64,000 nucleotides of DNA from CAXBBB01 sp963793245. GTDB lineage: Bacteria > Bacteroidota > Rhodothermia > Rhodothermales > BA12. Below, in pieces: positions 35,153 through 44,545 of the stretch. The notes under the pieces are model-generated. The model made no database searches. It worked only from the letters and a program-made list of their open reading frames with translations, and was not told the DNA's origin. Numbering within the stretch: the stretch's first letter is position 1; each line of letters starts with the position of its first letter. Both the position numbers and the translations under genes were made by a program. The stretch lies in assembly GCA_963793245.1 (NCBI GenBank), contig CAWBZG010000001.1, forward strand, positions 117,736 to 181,735. The letters are read 5' to 3'.

Positions 35153-36064
35153 ATGCCCGAGTCTTCTCTTTTCGACGCCATCGTAATCGGCGGCGGCCCA
35201 GCCGGTTTGAGCGCTGCTCTGGCGCTAGGCCGCTCGCGGCGCCGCGTCCTGCTCGCCGCCGAAGGGCCGACGCGCAATGCGTCGACGCATGCCGCACACA
35301 ACGTGTTCACCCGCGACGGCACGGCACCCGACGAACTCGTCCGCATCGGACGCGCCCAACTCAGGCCGTACGACGTGACGTTCCGCGACGAACGCGCCGT
35401 CGACGCCGAGAAGACAGATGCGGGAATCGTCGTTACGTTTGCGAGCGGCGACCAACTCGAAGCGCGCGGCTTGATCCTGGCGACGGGCGTCCGCGACGTG
35501 TTGCCCGACGTGCCGGGAATGGAGGAGTTGTGGGGGACGGGCGTGTTTCACTGTCCCTATTGCCACGGATGGGAAGTAGCCGGACAGCCGCTCGCCCTCT
35601 ACAACCGCGAAGCGTCCGCCCTCGACCTCGCCCGCCTCATCCGGGGCTGGAGCGACGATCTGATCTTGTTCACCGATGGCGGAGAGGAATTATCGGATGA
35701 CGCCCGTGCCCAGATTGAGCGAAACGGCATCACGATCCGCGACGAGCGCGTGGAGCGGCTGCAGGGCAACAGCGGAAACCTCGAAGCCGTCGTGCTTCGG
35801 GGCGGAGAAGTCGTGCCTCGGGCGGGACTGTTCGTCTGGCCCGGGCAAGAGCAGCGCTCCGACATCGCCACACGCCTGGGCTGCGCGCTCACGGACGAAG
35901 GCCGCGTCGAAGCCGATGAGTACGGACGAACCCACGTGGCGGGCGTCTTTGTAGCGGGCGACGCTGGACCCAACCCGCAAGCCGTCGCCACGGCAGCCGC
36001 GAGCGGGACGACGGCAGGCGCGATGCTCAACCACGACCTGTTGGAAGGCGAGTTTATATCCTGA
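35153..36064 (+). CDS. Thioredoxin-reductase-like NAD(P)/FAD oxidoreductase
   Basis: 303 residues. Class II pyridine nucleotide-disulfide family: FAD motif AIVIGGGPAGLSAALALGRS, redox-active pair in FHCPYCHGWE, a spacer module, and the C-terminal GVFVAGDAGPNPQAVATAAA. Unlike true TrxB the NADPH-binding GGGxSA is replaced by LALYNREASALDLAR. This suggests it belongs to the TrxR-like group that lacks a standard NADPH site (compare DTR/FFTR-like enzymes). The start at 35153 was chosen because the upstream extension of this frame runs antisense into the divergent kinase gene. It is followed by a cupin gene. Confidence 0.85.
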   Translation: MPESSLFDAIVIGGGPAGLSAALALGRSRRRVLLAAEGPTRNASTHAAHNVFTRDGTAPDELVRIGRAQLRPYDVTFRDERAVDAEKTDAGIVVTFASGDQLEARGLILATGVRDVLPDVPGMEELWGTGVFHCPYCHGWEVAGQPLALYNREASALDLARLIRGWSDDLILFTDGGEELSDDARAQIERNGITIRDERVERLQGNSGNLEAVVLRGGEVVPRAGLFVWPGQEQRSDIATRLGCALTDEGRVEADEYGRTHVAGVFVAGDAGPNPQAVATAAASGTTAGAMLNHDLLEGEFIS

Positions 36065-36125
36065 CGGTCGGTGCCACGCCGACCGTCCATCACCTCACGA
36101 CATCTCACACCGACCTACAACCGCC

Positions 36126-36569
36126 ATGACCGATACCGACCGACCAACTCTCACCTACTGGCACGTATGGACTGATGACGACGGCGTCAGCCGCCAGTCG
36201 CGCGCCACGCTGACCGGGTTCGAGCAGCAGAGCATGGGCGGCGACGCCGATCCGCAGTGGAACAACCGATTGATGGAGGACGCCGTGCAGATCCTGTTTT
36301 CCGAACTCCCGCAAGGGTGGACGGGTGAGTGGCACGAAAACCCCGCTCCCCAGTGGATCGTCCCCCTGTCGGGCGCTTGGTGGGTCGAGACGATGGACGG
36401 ACAGCGCGTCGAGATGGGGCCGGGCGACCTCTCGTTCGGAGCCGACCAAGGGACGACCGATGGAAGAGGTCACCGCTCCGGGACCGTCGGCGACGCGCCC
36501 TGCCGCATGATGATCGTCCAACTCGGCGAAAAGTGGAAAGCCGCGCGTCCAGGCGAGTTGGATTCGTAA
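36126..36569 (+). CDS. Cupin-domain protein
   Basis: 147 residues with a single cupin barrel: QWIVPLSGAWWVETMDGQRV then EMGPGDLSFGADQGTTDGRG and HRSGTVGD. The second motif (G-x-x-x-P-x-G) is recognisable, and possible metal ligands are His and Glu in EWHENPAPQW. Substrate unknown. It is encoded 62 bases after the TrxR-like gene, probably as one transcript, and converges with the second hybrid kinase. Confidence 0.72.
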   Translation: MTDTDRPTLTYWHVWTDDDGVSRQSRATLTGFEQQSMGGDADPQWNNRLMEDAVQILFSELPQGWTGEWHENPAPQWIVPLSGAWWVETMDGQRVEMGPGDLSFGADQGTTDGRGHRSGTVGDAPCRMMIVQLGEKWKAARPGELDS

Positions 36570-36575
36570 GTCCGG

Positions 36576-38286
36576 CTACGGCTGAGCAACCGTGGGGCCG
36601 ACACCTGCGCTTTGCAAGGCCTGTTCGAGCGCGCCCAGCCGAATCGGTTTGCCCAAGTGCGCGTCGCACCCCGCGGCTTTGCTGGCAGCGCGGCTCTGCT
36701 CGTCGGTGTGAGCGGTCAGCGCGATGACGTAGGGCTGCGCGTCGGACGGCAGTTCGGCGCGGAGGCGGCGGGTGGCGTCGTGCCCGTTGAGGCGAGGCAT
36801 CTCGACATCCATCAGCACCACGTCGTACGCCGACCGGACGTTCGCCGCCGAGTGGAGCGCTTCCACCGCTTCAACGCCGTCAACCGCGATGTCCGCCGAC
36901 AGGCCCAGGCGCTCCAACAGACGCACGACGACCTTTCGGTTGACGGCGTTGTCTTCGACCACCAACACGCGCACCTCGCCGATCAGAGGAACGATGGACG
37001 GCGACGCCATCTCTTCCGAATCCATCTCGACCCGCTCAGCCCGGACGACGAGCGAGAACGTCGACCCATGGCCCAACTCGCTCTCGACCTCTACGTCTCC
37101 TCCCATCAGGCGCGCCAAACGCCGCGAGATCGCCAGTCCAAGTCCCGTTCCGCCATACAACCGCGTCGTCGAGGCATCGGCCTGCGTAAACGACTCGAAC
37201 ACCCCACCGACGGCGTCGGGCGCGATTCCGATTCCCGTGTCCGTCACGTCGAATCGGAGTCGATCCCCGTCAGGCTCGTACGAGAGGCGAACGGACACGC
37301 CGCCTCTATGCGTGAACTTGATCGCGTTGGAAAGCAGGTTGAGCAGAACCTGACGCACGCGCGTGGCGTCGCCGAGCACGTAGTCGGGAACGCCGTCGTC
37401 CCGCTCGACCGATAGTGACAGGTCTTTGGCCTTGGCCGCTGACTCGACGATGCGCGCAGCCTCGCGACCGACACGCTGAGGATCGAACGCGACACGCTCC
37501 AACGCGACGCCACCCGCCTCGATCTTGGAGAAGTCGAGCACGTCGTTCACGACCACGAGCAGCGTATCCGCCGACGACCGAATCGTGCGGACGCAATCGG
37601 CATGGTCCGGTGATAGGTCGGCATCCGCCAGCAGATCCGCCATTCCGACGACTCCGTTGAGCGGCGTCCGAATCTCGTGGCTCATCGTGGCCAGAAACTG
37701 ACTCTTGGCTTGAACGGCTTCCTCGGCCTCGGCTCGCGACGCGCTGAGTTGGGCGTTCAGCCGTTTCAATCGAGCCTCCGTCCGAACGCGCGCCGCTGTC
37801 GCAATCGTCACAAAGACGGTGACCAAAACGTGGCAGAAAATCAGCGCTGCGGTGTCGCCCGAGTCAACCAATCCGGCAGACCAGCAGAAGAGGTGCGTAA
37901 GGATGACAGCGATTCCGATGGGAATGGTTTCCCACCATCGCCGAGCGAAAATCCTCACCGCCGACGCCACCAGCGTGGGCGTGACCAACATCCAGAGCGT
38001 CATCTGATCGCCTCCGGACAGCGCAGATCCGATATACGTCTACGAAAACGACGGGGTAGGCCAACGCCCCAGCCACTGTCCGCGAGCGCTTACGAAGCGC
38101 CGGAACGAACCACGTCGCCACGCCAACTGCTCCAACTATGGCGAACAATCCGAGCGGCAGCAACGCACCCATCGTCGTCAGATCGGGCTGAACGATGACG
38201 TTGATCGAGAACCCTATAACGCTCGCTATTAGCATGAGCGCGACGTGTAGTGCTGGCCCGTTTGCGTCGGTAATCGCTCGCGCCAT
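36576..38286 (-). CDS. Hybrid sensor histidine kinase/response regulator, paralogue, one frameshift
   Basis: About 570 residues after correcting one shift. The first frame from ATG at 38286 (MARAITDANGPALHVALMLI) carries membrane helices up to VVFVDVY. The second continues GSALSGGDQMTLWMLVTPTL, then the HisKA box TMSHEIRTPLNGVVGMADLL (His near 202), HATPase motifs DTGIGIAPD and YGGTGLGLAISRRLARLMGG, and a receiver with LVVEDNAVNR and Asp in LMDVEMPRLNGH. The shift lies near 38028-38035, and alignment with the paralogue suggests DVYIGSAL, i.e. two lost bases in a TATAT run. It is a close paralogue of the kinase at 33160-34974. Confidence 0.85.
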
Positions 38287-38490
38287 GACGCGAAGGCGCC
38301 TCGTTCCGGGATGGCGAGAGGAAGAACGCACGGGAGGGTAGGTGCTCAGGTAGGAACCGAAAAGATAGTCCAGGGCAACCTTCGTACCGCCGAATCCACG
38401 ACCGACTCGGCAGCGACGAGCGCACGGCGATCCGGCAGGTGCGTGACGCGGTTCGGTTTGGGGCCAGGATGCGCAGGACGAAACCGCTCG

Positions 38491-39381
38491 TCAGTTCAGC
38501 AACGCCTCGCCTCCCGCCCCCGATTCGGTCTCTAATGCCGACCGGCGTACGCCTAGCAGAGCAAAAACAGCGACGCTCGCGACCCAGATCGTGCCGACGT
38601 TGACGCCGATCAATGCGGCGGCGCCCAGCGCTTCGCTCCATGCGCCGCTGCCGACGCATAGCCCAACCGCCGCGATGGGAGGCACGAGGGCGACCGCGAC
38701 GGCCACACCGACGAGTGCCGTCCGCGCGTCTTGAGCAAACGAAACGGCTCCGGCGGCGCCCGCCGATGCTCCGATCAGCACGTCCCACCACGACACACTC
38801 GTCCGCATCGCCAGCAAGTCCAGCGACGGATCGGGTTGGACGATCACGCCCAACACCAACGCCGGAATCAAGGCAACGAACACGCTCAAGGCAGACGTAA
38901 CGACGGCGCTCCGCAGCAGCTTTGGATTCCGCACGAGGGCGCCGAACGTCGTAGCCACGAGCGGTCCGATAATCGGCGCGATCACCATGCCGCCCACCAC
39001 GACCGCGACACTCCCTCCGATCATGCCCGCCGCCGCGATCAGCGACGACAGCGCGACGAGCATCAGGTTGAGCGGTCCCAGCGAGGCCGCATCAATGGCT
39101 CGCTCGCTCAACTCACCCACGCTCACCTCGCCGAACCACCCTGCCGAAAGGTCGATGGTAGAATAGCTTGGTTTCGCCAACGGGCGCGTCGTCTGGACGA
39201 TGGTGACGACAGCTTGAGCACCGGGTTCGAGCGCGTCAAGGATCGCCTTGGTCCGGCTCGCACGCGCCAAGACGCGATACTCGGTCTTGCCGTCGGGCCG
39301 TGCGACGGAATCGATCCGCAGCGCGTCGGGAAAGTCCGCGGGTAGCACGTCGGCGACGATTTCGATCAGGCGAAGAGACAT
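38491..39381 (-). CDS. DUF389 (TIGR00341-type) membrane protein
   Basis: 296 residues. A soluble N-terminal domain of about 100 residues with an alpha-beta pattern (LRLIEIVADVLPADFPDALR) precedes six to seven hydrophobic helices containing SSLIAAAGMIGGSVAVVVGG then MVIAPIIGPLVATTFGAL and SWWDVLIGASAGAAGAVSFA, diagnostic of DUF389. Function is unknown. The 204 bases between it and the kinase start upstream (38287-38490) show no gene. Confidence 0.88.
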   Translation of the reverse strand: MSLRLIEIVADVLPADFPDALRIDSVARPDGKTEYRVLARASRTKAILDALEPGAQAVVTIVQTTRPLAKPSYSTIDLSAGWFGEVSVGELSERAIDAASLGPLNLMLVALSSLIAAAGMIGGSVAVVVGGMVIAPIIGPLVATTFGALVRNPKLLRSAVVTSALSVFVALIPALVLGVIVQPDPSLDLLAMRTSVSWWDVLIGASAGAAGAVSFAQDARTALVGVAVAVALVPPIAAVGLCVGSGAWSEALGAAALIGVNVGTIWVASVAVFALLGVRRSALETESGAGGEALLN

Positions 39382-39391
39382 CAGAGCGATG

Positions 39392-39434
39392 AAAAAAGGA
39401 ACACCCCCACCGCGACGAGCAGTGAGGGTGTCCG
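39392..39434 (-). terminator. Rho-independent terminator of the E1 gene
   Basis: On the minus strand GGACACCCTCACTGCTCG is followed by the return arm GGTGGGGGTGTTCC and TTTTTTC. It lies 21 bases after the E1 stop and just before the DUF389 start. Confidence 0.75.
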
Positions 39435-39454
39435 AAGGTAGCCGCGCGACGAGG

Positions 39455-41633
39455 TCAGAAGTTCAGCACACCGCGTGCGGCTTCGAGCACGTCGTCGTCC
39501 TGGGGCAGCACGACGCGTTCGAGCGGGTCGGCGAACGGGACGTACGTGAACTTGCCCGCCAGCCGCTCGACCGGCGCGTCCAGGTCGGCAAAGGCCTTGC
39601 TCGCGATCTGCGCCGCGATCTCGGCTCCGAAGCCCATGAACTCGTGATCTTCGTAAACGACCAGCGCGCGGTTGGTTTTGCGGACGGATGCGAGAACCGT
39701 CTCCATATCGACCGGGACGATGGAGCGCAGGTCGATCACTTCGACCGACACGCCTTCCTTCTCCAACTGCTTGGCGACGTTCATCGACTTGTGGACCATC
39801 ATGCCGTAGGTGACGATGGTCAGGTCCGTGCCCTCGCGCACGATGGCGGCCTTACCGAACGGGACGAGGTAATCGGCGTCGGGCGTCGGCGTGCGGGCGG
39901 CGGCCATGCGGTACATGGCTTTGTGCTCCAGGAATAGGACGGGGTCGTGGCTGCGGATAGCGGTCTTGAGCAGACCTTTGGCGTCGGCGGCGTTCGAGGG
40001 CAAGACGATCTTGAAGCCCGGCATGTGCGCGAAGATCGCTTCGATGTTCTGGCTGTGGCACAGTCCGCCGTGGATGTAGCCGCCGCACGGCACGCGAATC
40101 ACCATCGGGCACGACCACGCGTTGTTCGATCGGTAGCGCATCGGGGCGACCTGGTTGCGCAGCGGCTGCATGGCAGGCCAGATGTAATCAGCAAACTGGA
40201 TCTCGACGACGGGCTTCCACCCCTGCGCCGCCAAGCCGACGGCCGTGCCAATGATCGAGTTCTCGGCGAGCGGTGAGTTGAAGCAGCGGTCTTTGCCGAA
40301 CAGGTCGGTCAGTTCACGCGTCGCCGTGAAGACGCCGCCTTTGCCTCCGGCCACGTCTTCGCCGTAGACGAGGATTTTCTCGTCGCGCTCCATCTCCTCG
40401 CGCAGCGCCTGGTTGACGGCGTCGACGACGACCAGAGGATCGCCCGACGGCTCGCTGGCGAAGTACGTGTTCTCGTCCGGCCCTTCGTAGAACACGTGAT
40501 CGGTCGCCGTAGACGGATCGGGATCGGCTTGCTTGGCAGCCCAGACAGCGGCTTCGTCGACTTCCTTGCGGACACTCGTCCTTCATCTCTTGGATGCGCT
40601 CGTCGGTGAGCAATCCGGCCTCCATCAGCGTCACTTCGAAGCGCGCGATGGGGTCGATCGTCTGATCGGCTTCGAGTTCGTCGGGCGTGCGGTACTTGGT
40701 GTGGTTGTCCGACGACGAGTGCGGCAGCAACCGGACTACGTCGGCGACCAGCAGAACCGGACCTTTGCCCGCCCGCAGGTGCTCAACGGCGGCGCGCGAC
40801 ACGGCAGCGCTCTTGAAGAAGTCCGTTCCGTCGACCCGAGCGCGCGTCAAGCCGTGGTAGCCTTCGCCGAAGTTGTAAGCCGAGCCGCCAGCCGTCTGAT
40901 CGGCGACAGGGACCGAGATCGCGTATTTGTTGTCCTCGACGAAGAAGAGCGTCGGCGTACCGGCGCGGGCGGCCCAGTTCAGCGCTTCGTGGAACGCGCC
41001 CTGGCTCGTCGCGCCGTCGCCGCAGGAGGCGTAGGCGAACGCGTCCGATCCTTCGCGCTGGATTCCCAGCCCGAAGCCGACGGCGGGCAGGTACTGCGCT
41101 CCAACAGCCGACGAGGTCGACAGGATGTTGAGGTCGCGGTGGCCGTAGTGCTCGGACATCTGGCGTCCGCCGCTCGACGGATCGTCGGCTTTGGCCATGT
41201 GCGCCAGCATCGTCTCACGCGGCGTCATGCCGATCATGAGCGTCATGCACAGGTCGCGGTAGTACATCGAGAACCAGTCGTGTCCGCCCTTGACGTAGAG
41301 GCCCAGCGCGGCCTGCGCCGCCTCGTGGCCCGAGCATCCGATGTGGAAGAAGCCTTTGCCCTGCTTGAGCAGCGTCAGCATCTTCTCGTCGAGCCGACGC
41401 GCCATCAGCATCGTGCGGTAGACGCGCATCAGCTCGTCCTCGCTGAAATCGGCGGGCGTGAGCGGCGCCACGTCGAAGTCGCCTTCGATGCCGTCGGTGG
41501 GCTGAGGGCGTTTGGCGTCGGTTTCACCGCCCGAGGGCGTCTGTTCGTGCTCGGTGAGCATCGCCATCGGTTCGGAGGAAAGCGCTTCCGGGTTGAGTTC
41601 CATAGTCTTCTTTTTGTCTTTCTTGCGAGGCAT
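39455..41633 (-). CDS. Fused 2-oxoacid dehydrogenase E1 (alpha-beta), one frameshift
   Basis: About 725 residues when one extra base near 40572-40576 is removed, joining ERIQEMKDE to VRKEVDEAAVWAAKQADPDP. The alpha half has the thiamine-diphosphate motif GDGATSQGAFHEALNWAARA...NKYAIS and HYGHRDLNILSTSS. The beta half has EDVAGGKGGVFTATRELTDL, SPLAENSIIGTAVGLAAQG and the C-terminal AEIAAQIASKAF. It is the decarboxylating component of a branched-chain 2-oxoacid or pyruvate dehydrogenase complex. Alpha-beta fusions are known in Bacteroidota. The start is MPRKKDKKKTMELN (41633) or MELNPEALSS (41603). E2 and E3 are not in the window. Confidence 0.88.
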
Positions 41634-41988
41634 TACGCGTACGGATGTAGGGCGATTCGGCCCGGCCCACTGCTGTTCACACGCTGCCGAAGCAGCCCCA
41701 CGCGGCGGGCGAGCCATGCGGCGGACACTGGTGTCCAACCACACGCAACGGCCCTAGCCGACAATCCGAGCGGCAGCCAGTCAAGGCAGAGCGGGTCGGA
41801 GGCGCAGGCGGCGGTTACGTTGCCCTCGAATATACCGAACAGGCACGCTCAGGCTCCGCGTAGGGAATGCGGACGCGCGCGCAATTTTGGTCGAAGTCGT
41901 CGCTCGCGGTATTCAAGCGCAGTAATTTCGGCGGTTCCGTGCGTTGGTCCCTCTCGCCCGGTTCTGCATTTTTACTCTGACAGCCTTT

Positions 41989-43041
41989 ATGCTCCGTCTT
42001 CTCCTCGTCCTCCTGCTCGCCTCCCCACTCGCCGCCTGCGGTATCGGCGACGACGCTGCTTCCGACACGACCATCGCCATCCCGGTCGGCGAACCGCTCA
42101 CCGGGTCGGACCACGCCCTGATCGTCACGTCCGATTATGGAGTCGATACGCTCGCTCTTGCGATGTTCAACCAGCAGTTCGCCCAGTTCACGCGTCAGAT
42201 TCAGCAGGGCAACCCCGCACTGCTGAGCGACTCGCTCTCGATGCGTGAGATCCGCCGCCTGATGAGCGAGCAGTTCGTGATGCAGCACCTGATCGAAGGG
42301 CTGACCGAAGAGGAAGCTGCCACGACAGAAGACTCGACGGAGGTCGCCAACCGCATCCAGGCGTTCCGTGGACAGGCCGGAGAAGAGGAGTTCCAAAGCC
42401 AACTCGCTCAGCAGGGCATGAACGAGGAGATGTTTCGCGAGATGAGCCTGATGCGCTTGCGCTCCGAACGCGTCCAGCAGCGCATCGCCGACACTACGCC
42501 GCAGCCTTCCGAGGTCGACGTCGAGACGTACCGCAGCGAGCAGGCCGAAGAGGTCCGCGCCAGCCAGATCTCGTTCTTCCTCTACCCCAACTACACGCCC
42601 GCCCAGCGCGACAGCGTCGAGACGCTCGCCGAAGCGGTTCTCGACAGCGTCCAGGCCGGAACGCCGCTGGGCGAACTCGCCGCGCGCTACTCCAACGATC
42701 CCTCGGGCCAGAACGGAGGCGACGTAGACTTCTTCAGCCGAAGCTCGGGCCGCAACTCGGGCTTCCCGTTCGTCGAAGAGACATTCGCGCTGACCGACTC
42801 GGGCGACGTCGCCACCGAACTCGTCCGCACGCCCAACAGCCTCCACGTGCTCCAGCTTACGGGCCGCCGCATGGGTGTGCCGATGGACACGACGCGCGCT
42901 CGTCAGGCGCTGCGCTTCGAACGCCAGGCCGAAGCCTTCCGCGACGCCGTCATCGAGCGCTTCCGCGAGGCCAACGGAATGGTCCGCGTCAACGACGCCC
43001 TGCGCATCGACCTGAACGACGTGTACGAAATCGACGGCTAA
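41989..43041 (+). CDS. Parvulin-type peptidyl-prolyl isomerase lipoprotein
   Basis: 350 residues: signal peptide with lipobox SPLAACG, an N-terminal helical SurA/PrsA-like chaperone region (residues about 45-180), then a parvulin domain with ASQISFFLYPNYTPAQRDSV, GTPLGELAARYSNDPSGQNG, GGDVDFFSRSSG and FALTDSGDVATELVRTPNSL. It assists outer-membrane or secreted protein folding. An in-frame upstream start (41944) was rejected because the signal peptide begins at MLRLLLVLLLASPL. Confidence 0.88.
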   Translation: MLRLLLVLLLASPLAACGIGDDAASDTTIAIPVGEPLTGSDHALIVTSDYGVDTLALAMFNQQFAQFTRQIQQGNPALLSDSLSMREIRRLMSEQFVMQHLIEGLTEEEAATTEDSTEVANRIQAFRGQAGEEEFQSQLAQQGMNEEMFREMSLMRLRSERVQQRIADTTPQPSEVDVETYRSEQAEEVRASQISFFLYPNYTPAQRDSVETLAEAVLDSVQAGTPLGELAARYSNDPSGQNGGDVDFFSRSSGRNSGFPFVEETFALTDSGDVATELVRTPNSLHVLQLTGRRMGVPMDTTRARQALRFERQAEAFRDAVIERFREANGMVRVNDALRIDLNDVYEIDG

Positions 43042-43203
43042 ACCCGCCGCGTGGCAGAGGGGTCTGACTGCTCGGAAGCCTGATCAGGTTACGTTGCTTG
43101 CCGCTCACGCCACTCCGCCGGAGCCTGCCCCGGACTCGACCCGGGCGCACCCTTCCTTTATCTAAGGAGGGGACGTTCTATCCCAACCCAATCGCCACCC
43201 GCC
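43042..43203. other. Structured GC-rich leader or possible small RNA before aroC
   Basis: 162 bases without a gene but with several complementary blocks: GTGGC/GCCAC, CCCGG/CCGGG around ACTCGA, and CCCTTCCTTT/AAGGAGGGG near 43149-43175. On the minus strand CAGG-CTTCCG-AGCAG recalls the CAGG/AGCA internal loop of SRP RNA domain IV, but the GGAA tetraloop is absent in that orientation. I cannot assign a class. Confidence 0.25.
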
Positions 43204-44430
43204 ATGCTCCGCTATCTCACCGCCGGCGAATCGCACGGCGAAGCTCTGATTGGAATGGTCGAGGGAATGCCTGCGGGTGTGTCGGTCACGGCCCAAGCGA
43301 TTGACGAGCACCTAGCACGGCGCTGGCTCGGCTACGGACGCGGCGGACGCGCCAAGTTCGAGAAGGATAAGGTGCACGTCTACGCCGGACTGCGTTTTGG
43401 GCGGACGATGGGACACCCCATCGCCTTCAAGCTCGAAAACGAAGCCTACCAACGCGACCGCTCGGGCTGGCCCGAAATCATGTCGACGGGCGGATCAAGC
43501 GACGGCATCGACGCCGTCACGCTGCCGCGCCCCGGACACGCGGACCTGGTGGGCGTGCAGAAGTACGGACACCGCAAAGGCGAAACCGACGGCGGCGACA
43601 TCCGACCCGTCATCGAACGCAGCAGCGCGCGCGAAACGGCGATGCGCGTGGCCTGCTGCTCGGTCGCGCGGTGCCTCTTGGCCGAGTTCGGCATCCATGT
43701 CGGCAGTCACGTCGTCGGGTTGGGGCACGTCGTGGGCGATGGCGAAGCGTTGAGAGCCAAACGCGACGCCTTGCTCGCCGACGGTGGCGCCCACGCGCTC
43801 TACCTCGCCGCCGACGCGTCCGAGTTGCGGATGCTCGACGACAAATTGACGCAGCGCGGCATCGACCACATCAAGGAGGCCAAGAAAGCAGGCGACAGTC
43901 TAGGCGGCGCCTACGAAGTCGTCGTAACCGGCGTACCGCCCGGACTGGGCAGCTACGCCCAATGGGACCGCAAGCTCGACGGACTGCTCGCCCAAGCCAT
44001 CCTGTCGATTCAGGCACAGAAAGCCGTCGAGATCGGCGACGGCATCCGAGGATCGCAAGATCCGGGCAGCAAGATCCACGACGCGATCACGTCCGATGCG
44101 TCGATCATTGGCGGCTACGGACGCGCGACAAACGCAGCGGGCGGCATTGAGGGCGGCATGACCAACGGGCAGCCCATCATCGTACGCGGCTACATGAAGC
44201 CGATCCCGACGCTCATCACCCCGCTGGGCACCGTCGATCTGGCAAGCGGCGAGGCTCAACCGACGCGGTACGAGCGCTCCGACGTGACGAGCGTCCCGGC
44301 GGCCTCTACGGTCGCCGAAGCCGTCGTTGCCTGGACGCTGGCGGTCGCGCTCTGCGAAAAGCTGGGCGGCGACAGCTTGGCTGAGATGCGCGCGAACTGG
44401 GAGCAGACGTACGGCGCGCTACCTGGCTGA
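43204..44430 (+). CDS. aroC: Chorismate synthase
   Basis: 408 residues. It converts EPSP to chorismate with reduced FMN, the last common step of aromatic biosynthesis. Signatures are LTAGESHGEALIGMVEGMPA at the N-terminus, AVTLPRPGHADLVGVQKYGH and the C-terminal GGIEGGMTNGQPIIVRGYMK, plus DVTSVPAASTVAEAVVAWTL. The ATG at 43204 begins directly at MLRYLTAGESHG, as expected. No other aro gene is adjacent. Confidence 0.97.
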   Translation: MLRYLTAGESHGEALIGMVEGMPAGVSVTAQAIDEHLARRWLGYGRGGRAKFEKDKVHVYAGLRFGRTMGHPIAFKLENEAYQRDRSGWPEIMSTGGSSDGIDAVTLPRPGHADLVGVQKYGHRKGETDGGDIRPVIERSSARETAMRVACCSVARCLLAEFGIHVGSHVVGLGHVVGDGEALRAKRDALLADGGAHALYLAADASELRMLDDKLTQRGIDHIKEAKKAGDSLGGAYEVVVTGVPPGLGSYAQWDRKLDGLLAQAILSIQAQKAVEIGDGIRGSQDPGSKIHDAITSDASIIGGYGRATNAAGGIEGGMTNGQPIIVRGYMKPIPTLITPLGTVDLASGEAQPTRYERSDVTSVPAASTVAEAVVAWTLAVALCEKLGGDSLAEMRANWEQTYGALPG

Positions 44431-44545
44431 CCGACTGGCTCTCAGCGGTGTGTCTCTACTGGTCCGACCATGCCGAAGCGCGCGTCAGACACCGTATCTT
44501 CGCCGCTCGCAGTCTACCGCCGGACCGCGAGTTGTCCCCTCGCAC

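Noticed and set aside
40533..42248. 571-codon plus-strand frame opposite the E1 gene
   Set aside because: The E1 frame has thiamine-binding motifs on the other strand; this frame is low complexity and runs into the next promoter.
43042..43203. TPP riboswitch, because of an AACCTGATCAGG-like stretch on the minus strand
   Set aside because: The CTGAGA box and other TPP core elements are absent, and no thiamine gene is nearby.
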